64,000 bases of DNA from Bacteroidota bacterium. Its GTDB lineage: Bacteria; Bacteroidota; Bacteroidia; AKYH767-A; OLB10. A program made the translations under genes and the position numbers. Position 1 is the stretch's first letter; each line of letters opens with the position of its first letter. The notes under the pieces were generated by a model. It saw nothing but the letters and a program-made list of their open reading frames with translations, searched no databases and was not told where the DNA came from. The stretch lies in assembly GCA_016714005.1 (NCBI GenBank), contig JADJOA010000003.1, positions 1 through 64,000 on the forward strand, given 5' to 3'. Below, one piece after another: positions 18,384 through 28,302 of this stretch.

Positions 18384-19969
18384 TCAATCTTGTTCAACAA
18401 TAATTTTCTTGCAATAATACTTTTCTCTTTCAAATACTTTTACAAAATATATTCCGGCAGAAATATTTTTTAGATTAATCTCCTTTCTTGATTCGTAGAA
18501 AATATTATCTGTAAGTAAACTCTCTCCAAGAATGTTTAATATTTCAATCTTCCCATTCATAATCATTTCTTCAAATACAGTAACAAAATTACCTTTCGTT
18601 GGGTTAGGAAAAATAATAAAAGAATGAATTCCGGCTATTTCATTTAATCCAACAGTAGTGCAAAGAGTATTAACAATACCACCACTTCCCGCAATAGTTA
18701 CAGGTGAAGTTGCACTCATTAAAGGTGAGCTATTGTTGAATGAGGGGACTGATACCTGCATCGTATATGGTATAACCGAAGGTATCCAACTGGTATCGTT
18801 ACAACCACTGTTACCGGAAGAATCTGTCTTTATTAAATATACATAATTATTGCCAGCGCCCGGGTCATTATTTGACCCGGTAATAATATATCCGCCATCG
18901 GCAGTTGGGCTAAATGAGTAACCCACATCAACACTGGTTCCACTAAAAGCTTTTGCCCAGAGTATATTTCCAATAGAGTCGGTTTTGAATAATGAAACAT
19001 CGCCCGGATTAATAAAAACGTTGTAAATACAGCTTATTCCTGTAACAATATACCCTCCATCTGCTGTTTGCTGAACGCAATTACCCCTGTCATCAACGGT
19101 TCCGCCATAGGTTTTTACCCAAAGCGTATCACCGTTTGCATCTGTTTTTATTAAATGTGAATAGTGATAACCCGTGCCGCCATCATAAATATTGCCTGAG
19201 ATAATGTATCCTCCATCCGTTGTTTGTTGAACTGACGCGCCTCTATCAACATACGTTCCCCCATAAGTTTTATTCCAAAGAAAATTCCCTGTGGAATCCG
19301 TCTTTGTTAAAAAAACATCACTATAATCACTTCCAGTAACAACATATCCTCCATCTGTGGTCTGCTTAACGTCATTTGCTCCACCTGAGCCAATCAATTC
19401 TCTTGTCCAAAGTATAACTCCACTGGAATTGAACTTGATTATATTCGCTGCAACACCCCTACAGAAAACCCACCTGATACTATAAAACCGCCATCACTTG
19501 TCTGGAGAACAGCAGTGGCAATATCAAAGCCTGTACCCCCGAAAATTTTTGACCAAAGCAAGTTACCACTTGAATTGGTTTTAACAAGGTATCCATCCCA
19601 ATTACCTGAAGTAATTTCCATGAATCCTGCAACAATATATCCACTATCGGTTGTTTGGTCAACCGAATAACCATAATCATCATTCAGCCCACCAAAAGTT
19701 TTTGTCCAGAGTGTGTCGCCATTACTGTTAGTTTTTATTAAACAAATATCAGAATTGAACGTGCCGGTCTCTGTTGCTGTTCCGGCAATGATATATCCAC
19801 CATCAAACGTTGGCTTTATAGAAGAACCGAAAGCATTTCCGGGCATGCCAAATGTTTTTTGGAAAGTGGTTTGTGCGGGTAATAAATTGCAAGTGCTAAA
19901 AAATACTGCACCTAAAATAAAAAGTCGTTTGTTCATTAGCTTATTTGTTTTTGTCCATTTCTTGCACAA
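18384..19969 (-). CDS. T9SS-exported repeat protein with type-A sorting tail (cassette 1; frameshifted)
   Basis: Minus-strand ATG at 19969 (MCKKWTKTNKLMNKRLFILG) or more likely the internal MNKRLFILGAVFFSTCNLLP, a signal peptide. At least seven copies of a ~50-residue repeat follow, with the core TDGGYIV(T/S)G and LIKTDSxGDTLW, as in Bacteroidota surface beta-propeller-like proteins. The C-terminus FIIFPNPTKGNFVTVFEE, SAGIYFVKVFE and KKIIVEQ is a type-A T9SS sorting domain. The frame breaks near 19440; a one-base change joins GFSVGV to AANIIKFNSSGVILWTREL. The total is about 528 residues, large for a cassette. It is flanked by attC-like elements. Confidence 0.8.
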
Positions 19970-20002
19970 CTATAAATATTAGCACTGCCGCCAAAGAGTT
20001 TC

Positions 20003-20138
20003 GCATAACGTTTGGCAGCTACCCGAAGGTGGCAATTTCGAAGCACTTCACTGTCAACCAAGCACAAACTTTGATAGAAGCACAAAGCTTGATTTAACCA
20101 CTGAACCGCCACTTTTGGGTAGGTGCTGTTATAGGGCG
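20003..20138 (-). repeat. attC-like element A (between cassettes 1 and 2)
   Basis: An imperfect palindrome of 136 bases. The left arm ends CTACCCGAAGGTGGC (20019-20033) and the right arm starts GCCACTTTTGGGTAGG (20108-20123). They pair at 13 of 15 inner positions, the others being G-T. The outer cores are GCATAAC (20003-20009) and GTTATAGGGC (20128-20137). Only the ATAAC/GTTAT part pairs across the element, as expected of an integron attC with R' taken from the next cassette. It begins 15 bases after the stop of the cassette 2 gene on the minus strand. Confidence 0.7.
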
Positions 20139-20153
20139 TTTTTCATTCTGTCG

Positions 20154-20832
20154 TCATTGTGGTTTGTAAATTATTTTAATGTCGTCTCCACAGAAGTATG
20201 CTCTGTCGTCTTGCTTTGAAAATACAATGTCTTTGTCGTGAGTTACTTCCAATGTTTTACTGTCAAGCCAAGTTGCTGAAATTTTTTCCTTGTCCTGTGA
20301 AATACAAAACTGAACCACCACCTTGTCCCCACATCATTAGTCCGCTTGTGTGAACATATTGTTTGTTTGTATATTCTTCATTTACTCCGAACTTCTTTAA
20401 GTTGTCAGGAGCAACTGCGTCAATAAGGTTTATCATTTCAAATTCAAACTTTGGTCGAATTCTTCGCTTAGGTTTTTCTCTTTCTGTCGAGATTTGGCTT
20501 AGAAATCGTTCAAGTTCCTTTTTCCGTTTTTGTAATGTCTTTTCGTCTGCACCAAGTCCTTTCCAAATTTCAAGGTCGTTGCCAGTTTCAATAATTTCTT
20601 TTACTTGTTTGAAAATTGTCTGGTCTAATGATTTTGTCTCCCATTGAGCCAAAGCGAGTCCGAATAAACTGTTGTTACGGTCGTCATAGTCGTCAAACAT
20701 TTCGGCAAAGTCGTCCTGAATTTGTTTAGAAATGTCAATGGGATTTTGTCCTTGATTATATAAGTCAAAGAAGTTTTGATATATGTCTTGAAATGTGTCG
20801 TTGCCGTTTATTTTATTGTTCCAAGTTCCCAT
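20154..20832 (-). CDS. DUF4259-like protein (cassette 2; frameshifted)
   Basis: MGTWNNKINGNDTFQDIYQN resembles the MGTWG..ND start of DUF4259-type proteins, some linked to immunity against toxins. A helical, charged middle follows (KERKKELERFL-type). The frame as written stops at 20263. Removing one base from the A-run 20306-20309 reads on as VCISQDKEKISATWLDSKTL to FCGDDIKIIYKPQ, with TGA at 20154-20156, just 15 bases before the attC-like element. That tight fit supports the repair, giving about 225 residues. Function is inferred only from the N-terminal resemblance. Confidence 0.6.
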
Positions 20833-20863
20833 TTTCCTGTCGGTTTGTAGTCTATATTAAAAT

Positions 20864-21019
20864 GCCCTATAACGAAGAAGGGATTAAAGAAGTAAAAAAA
20901 AGAAGGGTTTAGATGCACTACTGTTCGTTTACCTACACTGTTCATTAGAAGCTCAACTCTTTGTTTACCTCTCAAAGCCCTTCTTTTTTTTATTTCTTTT
21001 AATCTTACTGTTATGCGTT
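20864..21019 (-). repeat. attC-like element B (between cassettes 2 and 3)
   Basis: A 156-base palindromic element. The left arm GGGATTAAAGAAGT, A8 and GAAGGGTTT (20881-20910) is matched by the inverted right arm AAAGCCCTTC, T-run and TTCTTTTAATC (20974-21004). Cores are GCCCTATAAC (20864-20873) and GTTATGCGT (21010-21018). Its body is nearly identical to element C one cassette away, apart from a T-run differing by one. Confidence 0.7.
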
Positions 21020-21847
21020 CGTGCTACTCATTGATGCTTCAGTTGCATTTGTTTTGTAGCTATTCACAAGTGTTGAAATTAAACTCCACAATGCAGCAAA
21101 GCGGAATAAGATTGGAAACCAACTCTTGGTCATCACTGTAAGAATCCCATCAAGCCCTAAAAAGATAATACCAATAAGATATGCTTTGCGATTATTTTTC
21201 TTGCTGTATCTTGCAATTAAAAATAATACCCCCGCAAATAACAAACTAATAATAAACCCAACTATTGTTGTATTACCAAACATCAATTTACTCGTAACAT
21301 TTAATACTTCTGTTACAGTTAACCCTGGCAAATGAAAAGTTGAATTATAAATACGGAGAACACCATTCGCAATTGTGAAAATCCCGAAAGTCCAAAACCA
21401 ACTTGATGTACTTTCAATTGTCAATTTAACCTCCGGTTTTTTTTCAGAAACTTTTTTTGCACTTTTTATCGTTGGCGCTGTTAAATCAAGTTTACGGTCA
21501 TTTGCGATTTGTATTGCAAGTTTTACCTCTGCTTTTGTCCAATCGTTCTGGTTAGAGATAATGTCAAGAATGTCTTTGTCTGCGAATGTGTATAAGTAAT
21601 GGTCGGGTGGAAGTTCCTTAACTTCCTTCTCCACTTCTTTATCAAATATTTTTTCAACGCGTTCCATATCTTCATCTTTAATCTTAAGAACAAAATGATT
21701 GTCCATTGGACTTGTTCCTAAAACCACACTAAAATGTTGTGACGCATCCTCAAGCTCGAACGGAATGTTATGTTCGTCAAGAACCGAAGTGTATTCGGTT
21801 GCTTTCTCCACATCAGGAAGTCTTAAATACTCTTTAAACTCACTCAT
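21011..21847 (-). CDS. Membrane protein with DUF2007-like N-terminal domain (cassette 3)
   Basis: 278 residues. The N-terminal ~75 residues (EYTSVLDEHNIPFELEDASQ, VLKIKDEDMERVEKIFDKE) resemble the small DUF2007 putative signal-transducing fold. A linker with an Asp-rich helix pair follows (LYTFADKDILDIISNQNDWT). From ~150 there are about four membrane helices (WFWTFGIFTIANGV, TTIVGFIISLLFAGVLFLIA, AYLIGIIFLGLDGILTVM). The stop codon (TTA at 21011-21013) lies within the GTTATGCG core of element B, so the gene ends in its own attC-like site. The start lies 54 bases from the cassette's leading core. The biochemical role is unknown. Confidence 0.65.
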   Translation of the reverse strand: MSEFKEYLRLPDVEKATEYTSVLDEHNIPFELEDASQHFSVVLGTSPMDNHFVLKIKDEDMERVEKIFDKEVEKEVKELPPDHYLYTFADKDILDIISNQNDWTKAEVKLAIQIANDRKLDLTAPTIKSAKKVSEKKPEVKLTIESTSSWFWTFGIFTIANGVLRIYNSTFHLPGLTVTEVLNVTSKLMFGNTTIVGFIISLLFAGVLFLIARYSKKNNRKAYLIGIIFLGLDGILTVMTKSWFPILFRFAALWSLISTLVNSYKTNATEASMSSTNA

Positions 21848-21900
21848 ATTTCAGTTAATTTCTTACAATCAGTTGGAAGTTCCGATGCCGCCAAGCATGA

Positions 21901-22053
21901 CGCATAACGAAGAAGGGATTAAAGAAGTAAAAAAAAGAAGGGTTTAGATGCACTACTGTTCGTTTACCTACACTGTTCATTAGAAGCTCAACTCTTTGTT
22001 TACCTCTCAAAGCCCTTCTTTTTTTATTTCTTTTAATCTTTGTGTTATACGCA
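21901..22053 (-). repeat. attC-like element C (between cassettes 3 and 4)
   Basis: The same body as element B: GAAGAAGGGATTAAAGAAG near the left, TTCTTTTAATC near the right. Cores are CGCATAAC (21901-21908) and GTTATACGCA (22044-22053). It begins 35 bases after the stop of the cassette 4 gene on the minus strand. Confidence 0.7.
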
Positions 22054-22088
22054 TACCCGACTGTGTCTATGAAACTATAATGTTTGAA

Positions 22089-23628
22089 TCAAGTTGTAAT
22101 TGTTTTTGCAAAGGGTGTCAGCTTTGTTTGAATGTTTAGAGTTCTATCATAGAGTATTTCGTCCAATTTGTCATAACAGAATAAAACTTGATTAATAATT
22201 TCTATCAAAGATATGATTTCTATTTCCTCTGTTTCTTTAAATGTTAAATCGGTAATGCAAATATTCTTTGTTTCGTGACGAAAGGATTTTGAATCTTTAA
22301 AAGCATAATCAATGTGATGATTGCAGAGATGATATTTGGAATATTTTTTTGCATCTGCAAATTTGTGCTTACAAATATGATTGATGTAATCAAATAATTG
22401 CTGTGTTGTAAAAGGCAATCGCTTATCAATCATAAGAAGCCGTGCTTTATTTTGTTTTACCTTTTTATCCTTGTCCTTAAATGCTTTAAAGTAGATTATG
22501 AATTCTTGAAAGTCAGTTAATATTTCCGAAGCTATCAAAAGCAATCTTGTGTAGTATCGAAAAATTGAGTTACGATGTTTTGGATTTTCAAAGTCAAGGT
22601 GGTCAATACTAAAGTCGCTAAGAACATCAGTAATATTTGAACCCCATTCACCAATACTGCAAAAAATACTGATGTGTTTATCAGGGTCTGGTATTATCAT
22701 TTGCCATTTACATTCCAAGGCATCATTAATATTGTCGTTAATGTATCGGACTCTTTTCGTTTCCTTAAGCCATCTTTTCTTAGCAGCAATTCTGTGTTCC
22801 GAATCTATCCATTCGAATTAAGTAAAGATTCCTTTGAAAAAAGGTTGCTTGAAAAATTTAATATCATCGGTGCATCATCAAAACGATTCATGTTACCATT
22901 CCTTGATGCTTTCTTATCACCTGTCAATAGTTTTTCAGAGAAACCCATTCTCTTTGGAATATCATAAGTTGCAAACTTATGGATGCTATTTACAATCTCC
23001 TTTTTATTTTCAAAAAGCCCCAATGTTTTCAGCGCGGTATCAAAATAACCATTATCATCATTTAGATAGTAGTTCTCGCTGAAATCATCTTCACTGTAAT
23101 CAAAATAAAATCTTAATTCATCCATTAAGCTGAAACTTATTTCTGAAGCAATTTCAAATAGACAAGCAGCAGTGATTCGATAAAGATATTCATGACTTCT
23201 GTCAGCTTCGTTAGTCATGGAAACACGAACAATCTGTGCTGTCTTATCATAGCAATTTCTAAGATTATGCAGATATGAAAAGTCGTAGGGATTTGTCGAA
23301 GAAATTGCACCATTTATCATTCTAAAAGCTAAATCAAATTGCTTTTTATCAAAATAGAATTCGCACAATGAAAAGTAAAGTTCATATCTGTATTCATTAT
23401 TTGAAATTCTGTTTTGAATAATGTGTAAGAAGTAAGCTGTAGCATCTTCAATTGAAATTGACTTTTCTTGCTTAATGAAAGATGCTATTTTCTTCGTGCA
23501 TCTCATCGCATCTTTTCTTTCAGGTCATTGTCATTCATCAATGCCTTTAAATAATTTATCGCTGCAATGTATCCCTGCTCATTTTTAACTGTGGTAGATT
23601 TCTTTAGTAAGTCAGTTAAGTTTTCCAT
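22089..23628 (-). CDS. Unknown protein of about 512 residues (cassette 4; two frameshifts)
   Basis: Three frames chain together. An ATG at 23628 gives MENLTDLLKKSTTVKNEQGY and LKALMNDNDLKEK. One added base at the T-run 23513-23516 continues as DAMRCTKKIASFIKQEK. A second near 22815-22819 joins SLLN to FEWIDSEHRIAAKKRWLKET. The first half is helical and TPR-like (YELYFSLCEFYFDKKQFDLA). The second half is helical and Lys/Phe/Ile-rich (FIIYFKAFKDKDKKVKQNKA). Without repair, a 41-residue ORF would overlap the next by ATGA. No family recognised. A defence or stress role would be typical of cassette cargo, but nothing in the sequence shows it. Confidence 0.5.
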
Positions 23629-23684
23629 GTCGTCATTTTTGTTCAGTTGGAGTTAGCAATACCGTTCAATCGAAGCGCACGGGT

Positions 23685-23800
23685 TGCGTATAACATTTAA
23701 ATATACGAACTTTTTATCCTTAAAAGTTCGCTTTTACTACACAAATGTAGCAGATTAACGAACTTTTTGACTTTTGGCATAAAATTATGCGAACTTTTAA
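23685..23800 (-). other. Candidate attI-like / recombinase-binding region at the head of the array
   Basis: TGCGTATAAC (23685-23694) is the leading core of cassette 4. Beyond it come three direct copies of CGAACTTTT (23706-23714, 23759-23767, 23790-23798) and one inverted AAAAGTTCG (23722-23730). The first and the inverted copy form 9-base arms around a 7-base spacer, the geometry of a tyrosine-recombinase core site. CTACA/TGTAG and GCATAA/TTATGC short palindromes lie between. No integrase gene follows before lon. Confidence 0.45.
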
Positions 23801-23907
23801 AATTCAAGTTTATTAAGCAGGATTTGGAATTACTAATGTGTAGCTTGGCTAATGTGAGTTTTATAACCGATTTTGGGTGAAGCTAAATTTTTATTGTTTT
23901 TGGGTGG

Positions 23908-24290
23908 TTTGGAACCGCCTTCGGTTAGTTTGGAAGCGGCTCCAGTTAATTTAGAAGTGTCTTCGGTTGATTTGGAAGCATCTTGACTTGGTGCGGAAGT
24001 GTCTTGATTTGGTGCGGAAGCATCTTGACTTGGTGCGGTAGCATCTTGACTTGGTGCGGAAGCGTCTTGACTTGGTGCGGAAACGTCTTGACTTGGTGCG
24101 GAAGTGTCTTGACTTGGTGCGGAATAGGCGGAACTTGGTGCGGAATAGACGAAACTTGGTGCGGAGAAGGCTGAACCTGATGCGGAGAAGGTGTGACTTG
24201 GTGCGGAATAGGCTGAGGGTGTTTCAGGGAAGGCTGCACTTGATTCAGAACAGGTTGAGGTATTTTCTGAACGGGTTGGAGTTAGGCAGG
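23908..24290. repeat. 21-bp tandem repeat (minisatellite), about 18 units
   Basis: Units of CTTGACTTGGTGCGGAAGC plus two further bases (GT in the best copies) recur every 21 bases. They are best conserved at 23975-24125 and degenerate at both ends. Because 21 is a multiple of three, heptad-repeat frames are open on both strands (PHQVKTL-type on minus, LVRKRLD-type on plus), but neither has a credible gene start or context. I treat it as non-coding. 24291-24564 holds nothing else I recognise. Confidence 0.8.
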
Positions 24291-24564
24291 AAGGGTTTTA
24301 AGAAAGGTTAAAATAGAACACTGCGGTAACAGAGCCTAAGCCTGATGGAGACCTGCAAGCTTGTGTGCGGGCGGTGCCATGCACCGGGGCGACAGCGGGA
24401 CAGAAGGTGATTAGTGAATACGGGGATGTGTTTACAGAAAAATATTTTGGTTGTCTGCCATTATTACCCTGTTACCTCTTTTTGCCCCTCATGGCACTGT
24501 AATTGAAAACCCCTTAACCTTACTACATTTGCGCACTTTTCTGCCAAAAATTACTTTTACACAC

Positions 24565-27036
24565 ATGTTCGATCCAAAAAACAAAGACCACCTAATGATT
24601 GGCGGTATTGCCGATGACGAAGCAGAGCTTATACCCCTGCTGAGCATACAAGACGAAGAAAACATCAACAAAGAAGACGTACCCAAAGAACTGTCAATAT
24701 TACCGCTGCGCAACACTGTACTTTTTCCAGGAGTGGTTATACCCATAACCGTGGGCAGGGATAAAAGCATAACCCTTATAAAAGACGCTTACAAAAGCAA
24801 CAAAATAATAGGCGTAGTATCTCAAAAAGATACCAATATAGAAGACCCCGGTTTTAACGACCTCAACAAAATAGGCACCGTAGCCACCATTATAAAAATG
24901 CTGCGCATGCCTGATGGCAACACCACCATTATTATACAAGGCAAGCGCAGGTTTAGTTTGGTAGAAGTAACACAAACAGAACCCTACCTGCGTGCCAAGG
25001 TAGAGCCGCTTGCAGAAAGCAAAGCGCCCGTTAACGAAAAAGAATTTAGCGCCCTGGTAGATTCGCTAAAAGACATATCGCTGCAAATAATAACCCAAAG
25101 CCCGCAAATACCCAGCGAAGCATCGTTTGCCATACGCAATATAGAAAGCCCCGGCTTTTTAATAAACTTTATTAGCAGCAACATGACGCTTGATGTAAGC
25201 AAAAAACAAGGCTTGCTGGAAATAGTGGATTTAAAAGAGCGCGCTAAAAAAGTGCTGGAGTACCTTACCCTTGAGCTGCAAATGCTGGAGCTAAAAAACC
25301 AGATACAAAGCAAGGTAAAGGTTGATTTGGATAAACAGCAGCGCGAGTATTTTTAAATCAGCAACTGCGCACCATACAAGAAGAGCTTGGCGGCAGCACC
25401 CCCGATAAAGATGTGCAGGAACTGCGCGCCAAAGGCAAAGAAAAAAAATGGAGTAAAGAAGTTGCCGAAATTTTTAACAAAGAGTTAGAGCGCATAAGCC
25501 GCATAAACCCGGCAGCGGCAGAGTATTCGGTTACATTAAATTATTTAGAGTTATTGTTGGATATTCCGTGGAACGAGTTTACGCAAGATAATTTTGATTT
25601 AAAGCGCGCACAAAAAGTTTTAGATAAAGACCACTATGGTTTAGAAAAGTAAAAACCCGCATATTAGGAATACTTAGCCGTATTAAAATTAAAGCAGGAT
25701 ATGAAATCGCCCATTATGTGTTTGTACGGGCCACCGGGCGTGGGTAAAACATCGTTAGGCAAATCAATTGCAAAAGCGCTGGGCAGAAAATATGTGCGAA
25801 TGAGTTTGGGCGGCATGCGCGATGAAGCAGAAATACGCGGGCACCGCAGAACATACATTGGTGCTATGCCCGGCAGAATCATTCAGAATTTAAAAAAAGC
25901 AAAATCATCAAACCCTGTTTTTGTATTGGATGAGATTGATAAGTTAACCAACGATTTTCATGGCGACCCTTCCTCTGCCCTATTAGAAGTTTTAGACCCT
26001 GAACAAAACAGCGCCTTTAACGATAACTATGTAGAGATAGATTATGATTTGAGCAACGTATTGTTTATAGCCACCGCCAACAGTTTAAGCACCATACAAC
26101 CCCGCTGCGCGATCGTATGGAAATTATAGACATAAACGGTTACACGGTAGAAGAAAAAATACAAATTGCCATTAAACATCTTATCCCAAAACAATTAGAT
26201 GCGCATGGTATAAAGAAAGAGCACATCACTTTCAGCAATGCTATTATTGAGCAAATGATAGAGGAATACACAGCCGAATCGGGCGTGCGTGGTTTAGAAA
26301 AAGCAATAGCAGCAGTAGTGCGCAGCACAGCCAAGCAGGTGGCTATGGAAGAAGAATATGATGTGAAAGTGGATGTAGAAAAAGTGCGCAAGGTTTTGGG
26401 CGCGCCTTATTTTATTAAAGATAAGTTTATTGATAACAGCGTGGCAGGTGTTGTTACTGGCCTGGCATGGACATCCGTAGGCGGTGATATTTTATTTATT
26501 GAAACCAGCCTAAGCAAAGGCAAAGGCAAGCTTACCTTAACCGGAAACCTTGGAGATGTAATGAAGGAATCGGCAGTAATTGCTTTGGCATATTTAAAAG
26601 CACATGCCGATGATTTGGGTGTGGATGTAAGAGCTTTTGACCGCTGGGATATGCACATACACGTGCCCGAAGGCGCTACACCAAAGGATGGCCCTTCGGC
26701 AGGTATAACAATGCTTACTTCACTGGCTTCGGCATTTACACAGCGCAAGGTAAAAATTAAACTTGCTATGACGGGTGAGATTACCCTGCGCGGGAAAGTA
26801 TTACCCGTAGGTGGTATTAAAGAAAAATACTTGCTGCCAAACGTGCCGGCATGCAGGAAATTATTTTAAGCAAAGACAACGAAAAAGACATTAAAGAAAT
26901 TAAAGCCGATTATCTAAAAGGCTTAAAGTTTCATTACGTAGAAAATATGATGGATGTGCTGAAGGTTGCTTTACTAAAAGATAAAGTAAGCAAGCCGCTG
27001 GATTTTACTATTAAGGAAATGCCGAAGCATAAGTAA
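24565..27036 (+). CDS. lon: ATP-dependent protease Lon (at least five frameshifts)
   Basis: A cytosolic AAA+ serine protease that degrades misfolded and regulatory proteins. Order: N-terminal substrate domain (LSILPLRNTVLFPGVVIPIT), coiled linker, Walker A GPPGVGKTSLGKS (~388), Walker B PVFVLDEIDKL, and the S16 protease domain with catalytic Ser in KDGPSAGITM and Lys in GKVLPVGGIKEK. The repaired length of about 824 residues is normal. Breaks at 25350-25354, ~25648, ~25673, 26101-26104 and 26823-26827 each need one base, mostly in homopolymers. I use the ATG at 24565 (MFDPKNKDHLMIGGIADDEA). An upstream in-frame start at 24451 adds unlikely residues. Confidence 0.95.
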
Positions 27037-27150
27037 AAAGTGTTTCACGGTTAGGAGCAAAACCACAAGTGTTCGCAACACGAACTAAGCAAGTGGCACA
27101 AGCAAAAGTTTATTTACGAGATTGAAAATTGACTTAGTTTTTTCCTTATT

Positions 27151-27305
27151 CCACTTTTGTCTTGAAACAAAAGTGGAGCAAAAGTTCAAGCCAAAATACC
27201 AACCTTCAATTGATTTTTGCCCACATGCATTCTTCACCATTGCCAATCAATTGAGTAGTCGCCCCTACAGTCTCGTAGTTTGCTAAAAAGTCCACCGGAC
27301 TTTTT
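27151..27305. repeat. Interspersed intergenic repeat, copy 1
   Basis: Starts with a perfect hairpin CCACTTTTGT (27151-27160) / ACAAAAGTGG (27167-27176). 27156-27197 is identical over 42 bases to 61872-61913. It ends with a second hairpin AAAAAGTCC-acc-GGACTTTTT (27285-27305), which recurs at 62053-62073 with a different loop (gct). Together they fill the gap 27037-27424 after lon, where no gene is seen. The second hairpin could act as a terminator. Confidence 0.7.
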
Positions 27306-27424
27306 ATTGACGCAACCTCGTGCACCATTTTGGCTGAAGCCACAGCACTCGAAAAGTGTTTGTGCTTTAGCTTCTTTTCTAAAACATTTAAATTTTCTGC
27401 GCGTGATTTTTTTAAATTTTCACT

Positions 27425-28087
27425 TCACCGTTTCTTCCACTTTCTTTTTGGTAAGTTTTGTTTGTACTTTTGGTAAAGTAACTAATGGCAAAACCGCCCA
27501 CAAGCGAAGGCCATAACCATTGCACCACAGTAGGCAAAAAAACTTAATGAGGTAGCGCTAAAAGCTGTAACAGCTGCTATCCATGCACCAATCATGTTAC
27601 TGATATGAACATAAAGCCAATAGGTTTTTTCGGCAGGTGGTTTTATAAATGTTTTAATATCTGAATAGCCTAATAAAAAACCAATGCTGCCCAATACCAT
27701 TGCAATTATGCCGAAAGAGTTTGGCAGGTTAATAATACCAAATACCACAAGGGCAGCACAGCTAATGGTGTTAATTGCAACTATTGTCCAATCTATTATG
27801 GCAACTTTTTTTGTTACTGCAATTTTTTTGCGGTATAGTACACGGTAGCCGTTGCAGGTCATATAAAAAGAAAAGATACCTACCATAAATAAAAATACGT
27901 TGGGACGGAAGTATGCAAGCAGCAATGCCGATAAACTTGCAGTGAGCATTGCACCCACAAAAAACTTTCCGGCAATGCGGTGAAACTTTCCGCCATGTTT
28001 TACGGCAACCGCAACAGGTGCAAGTATAAACCCACCAAAGCCTGCAACAATATGAACATACCTAAGAACTTCAATAAACTTTTCCAT
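27425..28087 (-). CDS. Multi-pass membrane protein, DUF2306-like
   Basis: The open frame runs to 27482 (201 residues) with about seven membrane helices. It begins EVLRYVHIVAGFGGFILAPV, and KFHRIAGKFFVGAMLTASL carries the conserved His typical of DUF2306-like heme/redox-type membrane proteins. The C-terminus as written (CGAMVMAFACGRFCH) is unlike a membrane protein end. Removing one base from the A-run 27536-27542 gives FLPTVVQWLWPSLVGGFAIS, and a further one-base change gives KKYKQNLPKRKWKKR, stopping at 27425. I use that end with moderate trust. The function is unknown. Confidence 0.6.
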
Positions 28088-28302
28088 AATTAAAAAATTA
28101 AAGATGATAAATTAAGAGTTTAAAAGGGACTGAGATTACCAACACAGGAGTGACTAACTTAGCGAGTTGTGGGTTGTAAAACTAAAAATAACACGTAATA
28201 GAAGCCACAAATAAAATCAGGCACAATTTTTTCATATAACCGCATATCCTTTTTCCGTAACAATTACCTGTTTACCTCGTATAAAAAATCACTTTTCTGT
28301 TT

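Noticed and set aside
18115..18473. Short open frames on both strands
   Set aside because: They lie in repeat fragments and over the half attC-like element, with no protein-like composition.
23908..24290. CRISPR array
   Set aside because: Units are contiguous 21-bp repeats with no unique spacers and no cas genes nearby.
24051..24311. Repeat-coded proteins in the minisatellite
   Set aside because: Both strands are open only because the period is a multiple of three. There is no promoter, start context or non-repeat domain.
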